The translations under genes were made by a program, and so were the position numbers. Shown here piece after piece: positions 17,286 through 26,130 of a stretch of 64,000 nucleotides of DNA (position 1 is its first letter; each line of letters begins with the position of its first letter). The stretch comes from Streptomyces sp. WP-1 (GTDB lineage Bacteria; Actinomycetota; Actinomycetes; Streptomycetales; Streptomycetaceae). The notes under the pieces are model-generated. The model had not been told where the DNA came from, did not search any database, and worked only from the letters and a program-made list of their open reading frames with translations. Location: assembly GCF_030450125.1 (NCBI RefSeq), contig NZ_CP123923.1:5642001-5706000 (forward strand). Reading direction: 5' to 3'.

Positions 17286-18647
17286 ATGGACAAGCAGCAG
17301 GAGTTCGTGCTCCGCACCCTGGAGGAGCGCGACATCCGGTTCGTACGCCTGTGGTTCACGGACGTCCTGGGCTTCCTCAAGTCCGTCGCCGTGGCCCCCG
17401 CCGAGCTGGAGCAGGCCTTCGACGAGGGCATCGGCTTCGACGGCTCCGCGATCGAGGGCTTCGCCCGGGTCTACGAGTCCGACATGATCGCCAAGCCGGA
17501 TCCGTCCACCTTCCAGATGCTGCCGTGGCGCGCGGAGACCCCGGGCACGGCCCGGATGTTCTGCGACATCCTGATGCCGGACGGCTCCCCGTCCTTCGCC
17601 GACCCGCGCTACGTCCTCAAGCGCGCGCTGGCCCGCACCTCCGACCTGGGCTTCACCTTCTACACCCACCCGGAGATCGAGTTCTTCCTGCTGAAGGACC
17701 GCCCGCTGGACGGCAGCCGCCCGACGCCGGCCGACAACTCGGGCTACTTCGACCACACGCCGACCAGCGTGGGCATGGACTTCCGCCGCCAGGCGATCAC
17801 GATGCTGGAGTCGATGGGCATCTCGGTGGAGTTCTCCCACCACGAGGGCGCCCCGGGCCAGCAGGAGATCGACCTGCGCTACGCCGACGCCCTCTCGACG
17901 GCCGACAACATCATGACCTTCCGCCTGGTCATGAAGCAGGTCGCGCTGGAACAGGGCGTCCAGGCCACGTTCATGCCGAAGCCCTTCTCCGAGCACCCGG
18001 GCAGCGGTATGCACACCCACCTCTCCCTCTTCGAGGGCGACCGCAACGCGTTCTACGAGTCCGGCGCGGAGTACCAGCTCTCCAAGGTGGGCCGCTCCTT
18101 CATCGCGGGCCTGCTCAAGCACGCCGCGGAGGCCGCCGCCGTCACCAACCAGTGGGTCAACTCCTACAAGCGCATCTGGGGCGGCTCCGAGCGCACGGCG
18201 GGCGCGGGCGGCGAGGCCCCCTCCTACATCTGCTGGGGCCACAACAACCGCAGCGCCCTGGTCCGCGTCCCGATGTACAAGCCCGGCAAGACCGGCTCGG
18301 CCCGCGTCGAGGTCCGCTCCCTGGACTCCGGCGCCAACCCCTACCTGGCCTACGCCGTCCTCCTCGCCGCGGGCCTGAAGGGCATCGAGGAGGGCTACGA
18401 GCTGCCGCCGGGCGCCGAGGACGACGTCTGGGCCCTCTCGGACGCCGAACGCCGCGCGATGGGCATCGAACCCCTCCCGCAGAACCTCGGCGAGGCCCTG
18501 ACCCTGATGGAGCGCAGCGACCTGGTCGCCGAGACCCTGGGCGAACACGTCTTCGACTTCTTCCTCCGCAACAAGCGCCAGGAATGGGAGGAGTACCGCT
18601 CGGAGGTCACGGCCTTCGAACTCCGCAAGAACCTGCCGGTGCTGTAG
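17286..18647 (+). CDS. glnA2: GlnA2-type glutamine synthetase family enzyme (gamma-glutamylpolyamine synthetase type)
   Basis: A 453-residue type-I GS fold protein starting MDKQQEFVLRTLEERD. It keeps the beta-grasp N-domain (VRLWFTDVLGFLKSVAV, GFDGSAIEGF), metal ligands (HPEIEFFLL, FSHHEGAPGQQEIDL), the ATP-site loop (TFMPKPFSEHPGSGMHTHLSLF) and NRSALVRVP. The adenylylation-loop Tyr region of true GlnA (LYELAPEE) is replaced by WALSDAERRAMG, so GlnE control is not expected. Streptomyces GlnA2 has been reported to glutamylate polyamines rather than make glutamine; assigning this protein to that group rests on resemblance and position. A start at 17271 is possible but less likely. Confidence 0.85.
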   Translation: MDKQQEFVLRTLEERDIRFVRLWFTDVLGFLKSVAVAPAELEQAFDEGIGFDGSAIEGFARVYESDMIAKPDPSTFQMLPWRAETPGTARMFCDILMPDGSPSFADPRYVLKRALARTSDLGFTFYTHPEIEFFLLKDRPLDGSRPTPADNSGYFDHTPTSVGMDFRRQAITMLESMGISVEFSHHEGAPGQQEIDLRYADALSTADNIMTFRLVMKQVALEQGVQATFMPKPFSEHPGSGMHTHLSLFEGDRNAFYESGAEYQLSKVGRSFIAGLLKHAAEAAAVTNQWVNSYKRIWGGSERTAGAGGEAPSYICWGHNNRSALVRVPMYKPGKTGSARVEVRSLDSGANPYLAYAVLLAAGLKGIEEGYELPPGAEDDVWALSDAERRAMGIEPLPQNLGEALTLMERSDLVAETLGEHVFDFFLRNKRQEWEEYRSEVTAFELRKNLPVL

Positions 18648-18767
18648 ACGGCGGACGGGCTCTGCACAGCGGCGATCACCCGGGGCCGACGGACACGACC
18701 CGCCCGGCCCCACTCCCTCCCCCCTGTCAGAATCGGGCGCACGCCCATTCGACCTCGGGGGAGCCTG

Positions 18768-19397
18768 GTGAAGGACGCGACGGAACTGATCAAGGCCCTC
18801 ACCGGCCTGGCCTGGCCGCTGATGACCGGGGTCGCGCTCTGGCGGCTGTTTCCCCTGATCAAGGAGATGGTCCGGTCCCGGGGTTTCACGATCAAGGTGG
18901 GCGAGGCCGAGCTGTCGGTGCAGGAGGTCTCGGAGAGCCTGATCCGCACCACGGCCGACCTCCAGGGCCGGCTGGCCTCCGTGCGCGCACCGGCGGCCTC
19001 GCGCACCCTGGACTCCGTGCTCTGGGTGGACGACCGCCCGGAGAACAACGCCACCGAGGTGGCCCAACTCCGCGCCCTGGGCGTCGATGTCGCCCTCGCG
19101 AAGTCGACGGACGAGGCCCTGCGCCTCCTCGCCCGCCCCCACCAGCCCTTCGACGCCGTCATCTCGGACCTGAGCCGCAGGGAACGCACCCGCACCAACC
19201 GCACCGCCGGCCTCGACCTGATCCGCGAACTGCGCGCCCAGGACGACCCGATCCCGGTCTTCGTCTACGCCACCCCCCGCGCCCTCACCCTGCGCGAGGA
19301 GATCACGGACGCGGGCGGCACCGCGGTGGCCGGCTCCTCCACGGAACTCTTCGAACTCCTGCGGGGCCTGGGGGAGTTCCCGACCCAGCGCACCTGA
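18768..19397 (+). CDS. membrane-anchored stand-alone receiver-like protein
   Basis: A 209-residue protein from GTG 18768 (GGGGGAGCC upstream). Residues 8-30 form one membrane helix (GLAWPLMTGVALWRLFPLI), followed by a short linker helix. A CheY-like domain then covers about 80-205, with the acidic pair in VLWVDDRPENN, a phospho-acceptor-like Asp in VISDLSRRER and a helix ending STELFELL. The usual conserved Lys after the fourth strand is not evident (VFVYATPRA). No kinase or output domain is present. The WVDDRPENN-type receiver is seen in stand-alone signalling and conflict-type proteins. It lies alone between glnA2 and the DUF72 gene. Confidence 0.7.
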   Translation: MKDATELIKALTGLAWPLMTGVALWRLFPLIKEMVRSRGFTIKVGEAELSVQEVSESLIRTTADLQGRLASVRAPAASRTLDSVLWVDDRPENNATEVAQLRALGVDVALAKSTDEALRLLARPHQPFDAVISDLSRRERTRTNRTAGLDLIRELRAQDDPIPVFVYATPRALTLREEITDAGGTAVAGSSTELFELLRGLGEFPTQRT

Positions 19398-19441
19398 GTC
19401 AACAAGCCGTACCCGCCGCGCCACGGGGTACTCCGGCTCCC

Positions 19442-20296
19442 ATGGCGAACATCCTCATCGGCACCTGCGGCTGGACCGACCGCGCCCTCCTCACCAGCGG
19501 CTGGTACCCGCCCGGCCACCGCGACACCGAGGGCCGCCTGCGCCACTACGCCACCCGCTTCCCCCTGGTCGAGGCGGACTCCCCGTACTACGCCCTGCCC
19601 ACCGCCCGCACCACCGCCAACTGGGCGGAGCGCACCCCCGACGGCTTCCGCTTCGACGTCAAGGCCCCCGCCCTCCTCACCGGCCACCCCACCCGCCCCT
19701 CCGCCCTCCCCGAGGACCTGCGCACGCACCCCCGCGACGACGCCCTCCTGACCGAACTGTGGACCCGCTACGCCGACGCCCTGGCCCCCCTCCGCCGCGC
19801 GGACCGCCTCGGCACCCTCCTCTTCCAGTACCCCCCGTCCCTCACCCCCGGCCCCGACGCCGAGACCTTCATCCGCACGGCCCGCGAACGCGCCCGCGGC
19901 TGGCCCTTCGCCGTGGAGTTCCGCAACCCCGCCTGGTGGCAGAGCGCCCGCACCCTCCCCTTCCTCACCGACCTCGACGCCACCGCCGTATCCGTGGACG
20001 CCCCCACCCTCCCCCCGACCCCCCTCGTCACCACCCCCCGCCTCTCCCTGGTCCGCTTCCACGGCCGCAGCCCCCACTGGGGAACGGGCAGCAAGGAGGA
20101 CCGCTTCCGCCACACCTACACCTCCCAGGAACTGTCGGAGTGGCTCCCCCGGATCCACCACCTGGCCACCCGCACCGACGAACTCCACCTCCTCTTCAAC
20201 AACTGTTGCGGCGACGCCGCCGCGAAGGCGGCGGAGACGATGCGGACGGCCCTCCACGCCACGACGCCGCCGCACCCGCGCACGGCGGGAAGGTGA
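19442..20296 (+). CDS. DUF72 TIM-barrel protein
   Basis: A 284-residue cytoplasmic protein opening ILIGTCGWTDRALLTSGWYPPG, the classic DUF72 (YecE-like) start, followed by FPLVEADSPYYALP, FRFDVKAPALLTG, LLFQYPPSL, FAVEFRNPAWW and LHLLFNNCCGDAAAKAA. All strands of the expected barrel can be followed and the length is typical. The biochemical function of the family is unknown. ATG 19442 has no clear ribosome-binding site. The gene starts 44 nt after the receiver gene and could be co-transcribed with it. Confidence 0.88.
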   Translation: MANILIGTCGWTDRALLTSGWYPPGHRDTEGRLRHYATRFPLVEADSPYYALPTARTTANWAERTPDGFRFDVKAPALLTGHPTRPSALPEDLRTHPRDDALLTELWTRYADALAPLRRADRLGTLLFQYPPSLTPGPDAETFIRTARERARGWPFAVEFRNPAWWQSARTLPFLTDLDATAVSVDAPTLPPTPLVTTPRLSLVRFHGRSPHWGTGSKEDRFRHTYTSQELSEWLPRIHHLATRTDELHLLFNNCCGDAAAKAAETMRTALHATTPPHPRTAGR

Positions 20297-20429
20297 CACG
20301 GCGGGTGGTGTCCGCCCGCAGCGGTCGGCTCCGACTCGTCGAACCACTCGACCGACTCTCCGCCGACCCGAGGACGGACACCACCCGCCGGGGCACCGAC
20401 TCACCGCCTCCCCGAGGCGCGACCCAAGC

Positions 20430-20770
20430 CACGACGGCGATCAAGTGGCCGCCGCAGGCACCCGGCGACGGCGTTGAAGCGGTCGCCGCAGGCATCCCCA
20501 CCACGACGGCGATCAAGTGACCGCCGCAGGCAGGCGGCCACGACGGCGCTGTGGGGGCCGCCGCAGGCACCCGGCGACGGCGTTGAAGCGGCTGCCGCAG
20601 GCACCCGCACCACGACGGCGATCAAGAGGCCGCCACAGGCACCCGGCGACGGCGAGGCCGCCGTAGGCAGGCGGCCACGACGGCGCTGAGGGGGCCGCCG
20701 CAGGCACCCGGCGACGGCGTTGAAGCGGCCGCCACAGGCACCCCCACCACGACGCCGAGCCGGCCCAGGC
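20430..20770. repeat. mosaic of GC-rich intergenic repeats upstream of glnE
   Basis: The 551-nt gap 20297-20847 has no credible gene. From 20430 it is built of recurring blocks: CACGACGGCGATCAAG (near 20430, 20501, 20611; a degraded copy near 20748), GCCGCAGGCACCCGGCGACG (near 20452, 20560, 20698, a variant near 20632), GGCGTTGAAGCGG and CAGGCGGCCACGACGGCGCT (20531, 20668). Higher-order units of about 70-140 nt repeat three to four times with point changes. The block looks like locally duplicated GC-rich DNA, not CRISPR and not a coding repeat. It could form structured RNA ahead of glnE. Confidence 0.75.
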
Positions 20771-20847
20771 ACCCGACCCGGCACAGCCCGCCGCAGGCGA
20801 CTACGCTCCCCCCAGGACCAGAGCCGACCCCGAGGGGAGCCCCACAG

Positions 20848-23800
20848 ATGACGCCGGGCCGCAGAAGCAGCACCTTCACGCGCCTGCTCCGACACGGCTT
20901 CACCGACGCCACCGCCGCCGAACGCCTCCTCGACACCCCCGAACTCGCCCACGTCCGCGACGACCCCTTCCTCCTCGAAGCCCTGGGCGCCACCGCCGAC
21001 CCCGACCTCGCCCTGCACGGCCTCGTCCGCCTCCTGGAAGCCCAGCCCGCCCCCGACTTTCACCGCGAACTCCTCGACACCCTCATCGCGGCCAAACCCC
21101 TGCGCGACCGCCTCCTGGGCGTCCTCGGCGCCTCCACCGCCCTCGCCGACCACCTCGCCCGCCACCCCACCGACTGGCAGGCCCTGGTCACGTACGAGCC
21201 GCAGGACCTCCACCCCGGCGTCACCGAGTTCGAACGCGGCCTGGACGGCGCCACCGACCCCGTCGCCCTCCGCGTCGCCTACCGCCGCTGCCTCCTGTCC
21301 ATCGCCGCCCGCGACGTCTGCGGCACCACCGACGTCGCCGAGACCGCCGCCGAACTCGCCGACCTCGCCACCGCCACCCTCCGCGCCGCCCTGGCCATGG
21401 CCCAGGCCGCCGCCCCCGAGGACGCCGCCGCCTGCCGCCTCTCGGTGATCGGCATGGGCAAGTGCGGCGGCCACGAACTGAACTACGTCTCCGACGTGGA
21501 CGTCATCTTCGTGGCGGAGGCCACCGACGGCACCGACGAGACCAAGGCCGTCCGCGCGGCCACCAGCCTCGCCTCGCACCTGATGCGGATCTGCTCCGAG
21601 ACCACCGTCGAGGGCTCCATCTGGCCGGTCGACGCCAACCTCCGCCCCGAGGGCCGCAACGGCCCCCTCGTCCGCACCCTCTCCTCCCACGTCGCCTACT
21701 ACCAACGCTGGGCGAAGACCTGGGAGTTCCAGGCCCTCCTCAAGGCCCGCCCGGTCGCCGGCGACGAGAACCTCGGCCAGGAGTACCTGGCCGCGCTGCA
21801 CCCCCTGGTCTGGCAGGCCGCCGACCGCGACAACTTCGTCGCGGACGTGCAGAAGATGCGCCGCCGCGTCGTCGACAACATCCCCCCGACCGAGGTCGAC
21901 CGTGAACTGAAGCTCGGCCCCGGCGGCCTGCGGGACGTCGAATTCGCCGTACAGCTCCTCCAGTTGGTCCACGGCCGCACCGACCCCACCCTGCGCAGCG
22001 GCACCACTCTGGACGCCCTGGAGGCCCTCGCCGCCGGCGGCTACGTGGGCCGCGAGGACGCCGCCCGCCTGGACGAGGCGTACCGCTTCCTGCGCACGAT
22101 GGAGCACCGCATCCAGCTCTACCGGCTGCGCCGCACCCACCTCGTCCCCACCGCCGAGGAGGACCTGCGCCGCCTCGGCCGCTCCCTCGGCCTGCGCGCC
22201 AACCCCGTCACCGAGCTGAACCGCGAGTGGAAACGGCACGCCGGCGTCGTACGACGGCTGCACGAGAAGCTGTTCTACCGCCCGCTCCTGGACGCCGTCG
22301 CCCAGCTCGCCCCCGGCGAGGCCCGCCTCAGGCCCGAGGCCGCCCGGGAACGCCTGGTCGCCCTCGGCTACGCCGACCCCGCCGCCGCCCTGCGCCACCT
22401 GGAGGCCCTGGCCTCGGGCGTCACCCGCAAGGCCGCGATCCAGCGCACTCTGCTCCCCGTCCTGCTGGGCTGGTTCGCGGACTCCGCCGACCCGGACGCC
22501 GGCCTGCTGAACTTCCGCAAGGTCTCCGACGCCCTCGGCAAGACCCCCTGGTACCTGCGCCTGCTCCGCGACGAGGGCGCCGCCGCCGAGAACCTGGCCC
22601 GCGTCCTGTCGGCGGGCCGCCTGGCGCCCGACCTGCTGATGCGCGCCCCCGAGGCCGTCGCCCTCCTCGGTGACGGCGACGGCGCGGCGAGCGGCCTGAC
22701 CCCCCGCGGCCGCACCGCCCTCGAACAGGAGATCCTGGCCGCCGTCGGCCGGGCGGAGAACGCCGAGCAGGGCGTCACCGCCGCCCGTGGCGTCCGCCGC
22801 CGCGAACTCTTCCGCACCGCCGCCGCCGACATCGTCGCCTCCTACGGCACCGAGACCACCCCCGTGCAGGCCGACCAGGGCGCCCTGGTCGACCTCGTCG
22901 GCGGCGCCGTCTCCGACCTCACCGCCGCCACCCTCGCGGGCACGCTGCGCGCCGTGGTGCGGGCCGGCTGGGGCGACACGCTGCCCACCCGGTTCGCGAT
23001 CATCGGCATGGGCCGCTTCGGCGGCCATGAACTGGGCTACGGCTCCGACGCGGACGTCCTGTTCGTGCACGAACCGCAGGACGGCGTGGACGAACAGGAG
23101 GCCACCGCCGCCGCGAACAAGGTCGTCGGCGAGATGCGCCGACTGCTCCAGCTGCCCAGCGCCGACCCGCCGCTGCTGATCGACGCCGACCTGCGCCCGG
23201 AGGGCAAGTCGGGCCCGCTGGTGCGCACGCTGAAGTCGTACGCGGCGTACTACCGCCGCTGGTCACTGGTGTGGGAGTCGCAGGCGCTGCTGCGCGCGGA
23301 GCCGTTCGCGGGCGACGCCGACCTGGGCCGCCGCTTCGTGGAGCTGATCGACCCGCTGCGCTACCCGGCGCGCGGCCTGAGCGAGGACTCCGTGCGCGAG
23401 ATCCGCCGGCTGAAGGCCCGCATGGAGTCGGAGCGGCTGCCCCGCGGCGCCGACCCCCGGCTGCACACCAAGCTGGGCCCCGGCGGCCTCTCGGACGTGG
23501 AGTGGACGGTCCAGCTGCTCCAGCTGCGGCACGCCCACGAGATCCCCGGGCTGCGTACGACCCGCACCCGGGCCGCGCTGGCGGCCGCGCGGGAGGCGGG
23601 CCTGCTGGGCGAGGAGGAGACGGCGACCCTGGACGAGGCGTGGGTGCTGGCCACCCGGGTCCGCAACGCGGTGATGCTGGTGCGCGGCCGGGCGGGCGAC
23701 ACCTTCCCGACCCAGCCCCGCGAGCTGGCCGCGGTGGGCCGCTACCTGGGCTACGGCGAGGGCCACGTCGGCGACATGCTGGACGCTTACGGCCGTACGA

Positions 23801-23853
23801 CCCGCAAGGCCCGCACCGTCATGGAGGAGCTCTTCTACGACGACGAGGCGTAA
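20848..23853 (+). CDS. glnE: GlnE, glutamine synthetase adenylyltransferase/deadenylylase
   Basis: A 1001-residue bifunctional enzyme starting at ATG 20848 (GAGGGGAGCC upstream). Two nucleotidyltransferase domains are visible: GMGKCGGHELNYVSDVDV near residue 202 (deadenylylation side) and GMGRFGGHELGYGSDADV near residue 720 (adenylylation side), each with the S-D-x-D metal-binding motif. Each is followed by its helical domain (VDANLRPEGRNGPLVRTLSS, DADLRPEGKSGPLVRTLKSY). It adds or removes AMP on Tyr397 of GlnA, encoded in this window at 57609-59018. Its last 19 nt overlap the convergent PAP2 gene. Confidence 0.97.
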   Translation: MTPGRRSSTFTRLLRHGFTDATAAERLLDTPELAHVRDDPFLLEALGATADPDLALHGLVRLLEAQPAPDFHRELLDTLIAAKPLRDRLLGVLGASTALADHLARHPTDWQALVTYEPQDLHPGVTEFERGLDGATDPVALRVAYRRCLLSIAARDVCGTTDVAETAAELADLATATLRAALAMAQAAAPEDAAACRLSVIGMGKCGGHELNYVSDVDVIFVAEATDGTDETKAVRAATSLASHLMRICSETTVEGSIWPVDANLRPEGRNGPLVRTLSSHVAYYQRWAKTWEFQALLKARPVAGDENLGQEYLAALHPLVWQAADRDNFVADVQKMRRRVVDNIPPTEVDRELKLGPGGLRDVEFAVQLLQLVHGRTDPTLRSGTTLDALEALAAGGYVGREDAARLDEAYRFLRTMEHRIQLYRLRRTHLVPTAEEDLRRLGRSLGLRANPVTELNREWKRHAGVVRRLHEKLFYRPLLDAVAQLAPGEARLRPEAARERLVALGYADPAAALRHLEALASGVTRKAAIQRTLLPVLLGWFADSADPDAGLLNFRKVSDALGKTPWYLRLLRDEGAAAENLARVLSAGRLAPDLLMRAPEAVALLGDGDGAASGLTPRGRTALEQEILAAVGRAENAEQGVTAARGVRRRELFRTAAADIVASYGTETTPVQADQGALVDLVGGAVSDLTAATLAGTLRAVVRAGWGDTLPTRFAIIGMGRFGGHELGYGSDADVLFVHEPQDGVDEQEATAAANKVVGEMRRLLQLPSADPPLLIDADLRPEGKSGPLVRTLKSYAAYYRRWSLVWESQALLRAEPFAGDADLGRRFVELIDPLRYPARGLSEDSVREIRRLKARMESERLPRGADPRLHTKLGPGGLSDVEWTVQLLQLRHAHEIPGLRTTRTRAALAAAREAGLLGEEETATLDEAWVLATRVRNAVMLVRGRAGDTFPTQPRELAAVGRYLGYGEGHVGDMLDAYGRTTRKARTVMEELFYDDEA

Positions 23854-24707
23854 CCGGGCCGGCGGCCCGCGCCCTCGCGTACTCCGCGCGGCAATCCGTA
23901 CGGCCCCGCCCCGTACCAGAGCCGCGCCACCGCGAACCCGAACGAGAGGCAGACCACGCCGCCCACCGCGTCCAGCCAGAAATGGTTGGCCGTGGAGACG
24001 ATGACCACCAGTGTCGCCACCGGGTACAGCAGCCCCAGCACCCGCACCCACGGCACCGACGCCAGCGCGAAGATCGTCAGCCCGCACCACAGCGACCAGC
24101 CGATGTGCATGGAGGGCATCGCCGCGTACTGGTTGGACATGTGCTTGAGGTCCCCGGAGGCCATCGAGCCCCAGGTGTGGTGCACCATCACCGTGTCCAC
24201 GAACCCCCCGCCCCGCATCAGGCGGGGCGGGGCGAGCGGGAACAGGTAGTAACCGGCCAACGCGCCCCCCGTGGTGGCGAAGAGCGCGAGGCGCGCGGCC
24301 GCGTACCGGCCCGGATGCCACCGGTACAGCCACACCAGGACGCCCAGCGTCATGATGAAGTGCAGTGTGGCGTAGTAGTAGTTCATGCCGATGATCAGCC
24401 AAGTCACCGCGTTCACCGCGTGGTTGACGGACCGTTCGACATCGATGCCCAGCGCCTGCTCCGCGCGCCAGATCCGGTCCGCGTTGCGCAGCGCCTCGCT
24501 CTTCTGCTCGGGCACCGCGTTGCGGATCAGCGAGTACAGCCAGTAACTCACCGCGATCAGAAGGATCTCGAACCGGAGCCGGGGTCTGCGCGGCCGTCGC
24601 AGCCGGCCCAGCAGACCTCGCACGCCGCTGCCGGCCCTGCCCGTGTCGGTCCGGGGACCGGCCGCCTCCTCGCGACCTTCCCACTGCGTCACGGTCGAGT
24701 CACTCAT
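23835..24707 (-). CDS. PAP2-type membrane phosphatase (inositolphosphotransferase-like)
   Basis: A 290-residue integral membrane protein; ATG 24707 is used, with ATG 24713 as an alternative, and neither has a strong ribosome-binding site. After a 45-residue cytoplasmic Arg/Pro-rich tail come about six membrane spans. PAP2 signature residues lie in APPRLMRGG, PSMHIGWS and ANHFWLDAVGG, the last His/Asp pair being catalytic. The layout fits the Aur1/Ipt1-like PAP2 group, which acts on lipid phosphates or transfers phosphoryl head groups on the outer face. The specific substrate is unknown. Its 3' end overlaps glnE. Confidence 0.82.
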   Translation of the reverse strand: MSDSTVTQWEGREEAAGPRTDTGRAGSGVRGLLGRLRRPRRPRLRFEILLIAVSYWLYSLIRNAVPEQKSEALRNADRIWRAEQALGIDVERSVNHAVNAVTWLIIGMNYYYATLHFIMTLGVLVWLYRWHPGRYAAARLALFATTGGALAGYYLFPLAPPRLMRGGGFVDTVMVHHTWGSMASGDLKHMSNQYAAMPSMHIGWSLWCGLTIFALASVPWVRVLGLLYPVATLVVIVSTANHFWLDAVGGVVCLSFGFAVARLWYGAGPYGLPRGVREGAGRRPGYASSS

Positions 24708-24785
24708 AGGCATCAAGTCTGCCAGAAAACGGCCTCAGCGCCCGATCATCCCGGAACCGGGGCCGCCCCGCATGTTCTGCGGCTT

Positions 24786-25913
24786 CTACGGCGCGCGCAG
24801 GAGGTGCGGCGCCGAGGCCGTGGACCCGCGCACCACCAGCTCCGGCATGAAGACGAACTCGCTGTGCGGCGCGGGCGTACCGCCGATCTCCTCCAGCAGC
24901 GTGCGCACCGCCGCCTGCCCCATCGCCGGGACCGGCTTGCGGACCGTGGTGAGCGGCGGGTCGGTGAAGGCGATCAGCGGGGAGTCGTCGAAACCGACCA
25001 CGGACACGTCCCGCGGCACCTCCAGGCCCCGCTGCCGGGCGGCCCGTATGGCGCCGAGGGCCATCATGTCGCTGGCGCACACCACCGCGGTGCAGTCCCG
25101 GTCGATCAGCGCCGTCGCGGCCGCCTGACCGCCCTCCAGGGTGTACAGCGAGTGCTGCACCAGCTCGGTCTCCACCGTCTCGGCGCCGAGTCCCAACTGG
25201 TCCTGCATCGCCCGCAGGAAGCCCTCGATCTTGCGCTGCACGGGCACGAACCGCTTCGGGCCGAGCGCGAGCCCGATCCGGGTGTGGCCGAGCGAGACGA
25301 GATGGGTCACCGCGAGCGTCATCGCGGCCCGGTCGTCGGGGGAGATGAACGGCGCCTGCACCCGCGGCGAGAACCCGTCCACCAGCACGAACGGCACGCC
25401 CCGCGCCCGCAGCCGCTCATAGCGCTGCATGTCGGCGGTGGTGTCGGCGTGCAGTCCGGAGACGTAGATGATGCCCGCGACCCCGCGGTCCACCAGCAGC
25501 TCGGTCAGCTCGTCCTCGGTGGAGCCGCCCGGGGTCTGGGTGGCGAGCACCGGGGTGTAGCCCTGGCGGGTCAGCGCCTGGCCGATGACCTGCGCCAGAG
25601 CGGGGAATATCGGGTTCTCCAGCTCCGGCGTGATGAGCCCGACCAGGCCCTCGCTGCGCTGCCGCAGCCGCACCGGCCGTTCGTAGCCGAGCACGTCGAG
25701 TGCGGCGAGCACGGACTGGCGGGTGGTGGCGGCGACGCCCGGTTTCCCGTTGAGGACCCGGCTGACGGTCGCTTCGCTCACCCCCGCCTGCGCTGCGATG
25801 TCGGCAAGCCGTGTGGTCACGCCACTGGACTGTACCGGTCGTCTCTCGCCTTGCACACCGCCCGGGCGCCGGGTGCGCGCGGTCGTACGACCCCCTGCGG
25901 GTTGCTGCCTCAT
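24786..25913 (-). CDS. malR: MalR, LacI-family repressor of maltose/maltodextrin use
   Basis: A LacI-type regulator divergent from malE. ATG 25913 has a good ribosome-binding site (AGGGAG, 4 nt) and gives 375 residues with a 31-residue basic lead; GTG 25820 gives 344 residues starting TTRLADIAAQ and is the other candidate. The HTH (TRLADIAAQAGVSEATVSRVLNG) and hinge are followed by a periplasmic-binding-protein-like sensor domain (VGLITPELENPIFPALAQ, GVAGIIYVSG, VVGFDDSPLIAFTDPPLTTVRKP). It should bind the CTTGCA/TGCAAG sites in the malR-malE interval and be released by maltodextrin. A wider role at the amylase and pullulanase promoters is inferred from shared half-sites. Confidence 0.92.
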   Translation of the reverse strand: MRQQPAGGRTTARTRRPGGVQGERRPVQSSGVTTRLADIAAQAGVSEATVSRVLNGKPGVAATTRQSVLAALDVLGYERPVRLRQRSEGLVGLITPELENPIFPALAQVIGQALTRQGYTPVLATQTPGGSTEDELTELLVDRGVAGIIYVSGLHADTTADMQRYERLRARGVPFVLVDGFSPRVQAPFISPDDRAAMTLAVTHLVSLGHTRIGLALGPKRFVPVQRKIEGFLRAMQDQLGLGAETVETELVQHSLYTLEGGQAAATALIDRDCTAVVCASDMMALGAIRAARQRGLEVPRDVSVVGFDDSPLIAFTDPPLTTVRKPVPAMGQAAVRTLLEEIGGTPAPHSEFVFMPELVVRGSTASAPHLLRAP

Positions 25914-25944
25914 CGCGCTCCCTCTGCGTTCGTCGTGGCAAGAG

Positions 25945-26048
25945 CTTGCAGAGTCTTGCACAACTTCCTGCGGGCCGCTGAGCGGTAACGACGGGGTAAC
26001 CACCGGGTTCCCTTGCATTTTTTTTCTGCAAGGTCTTTCGCAACGCTT
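25945..26048. promoter_or_regulatory. MalR operators in the malR-malE interval
   Basis: Half-sites CTTGCA at 25945-25950 and 25955-25960 are in tandem 10 nt apart, one helical turn. CTTGCA at 26012-26017 and TGCAAG at 26027-26032 form a perfect inverted pair around a T-rich 9-nt spacer; CGCAACGC near 26039 is a weaker match. The arrangement fits LacI-type binding at both the malR and malE promoters. Confidence 0.75.
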
Positions 26049-26130
26049 ACATCGCTGTTACGTTCCCTGACGCCCGCCGGACGCAACGGCGCAGTCGGCA
26101 TCACTCGGGCTCAACCCTCAAGGAGAACTC

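Noticed and set aside
17190..19424. 744-codon open frame antisense to glnA2 and the receiver gene
   Set aside because: It spans two well-supported genes and their gap on the opposite strand, with no motif of its own.
20430..20770. CRISPR array
   Set aside because: The repeats differ in length and order, there are no regular unique spacers, and no cas genes are near.
20401..23070. 889-codon open frame antisense to glnE
   Set aside because: It is the complement of GlnE coding sequence; the plus-strand frame has both nucleotidyltransferase motifs.
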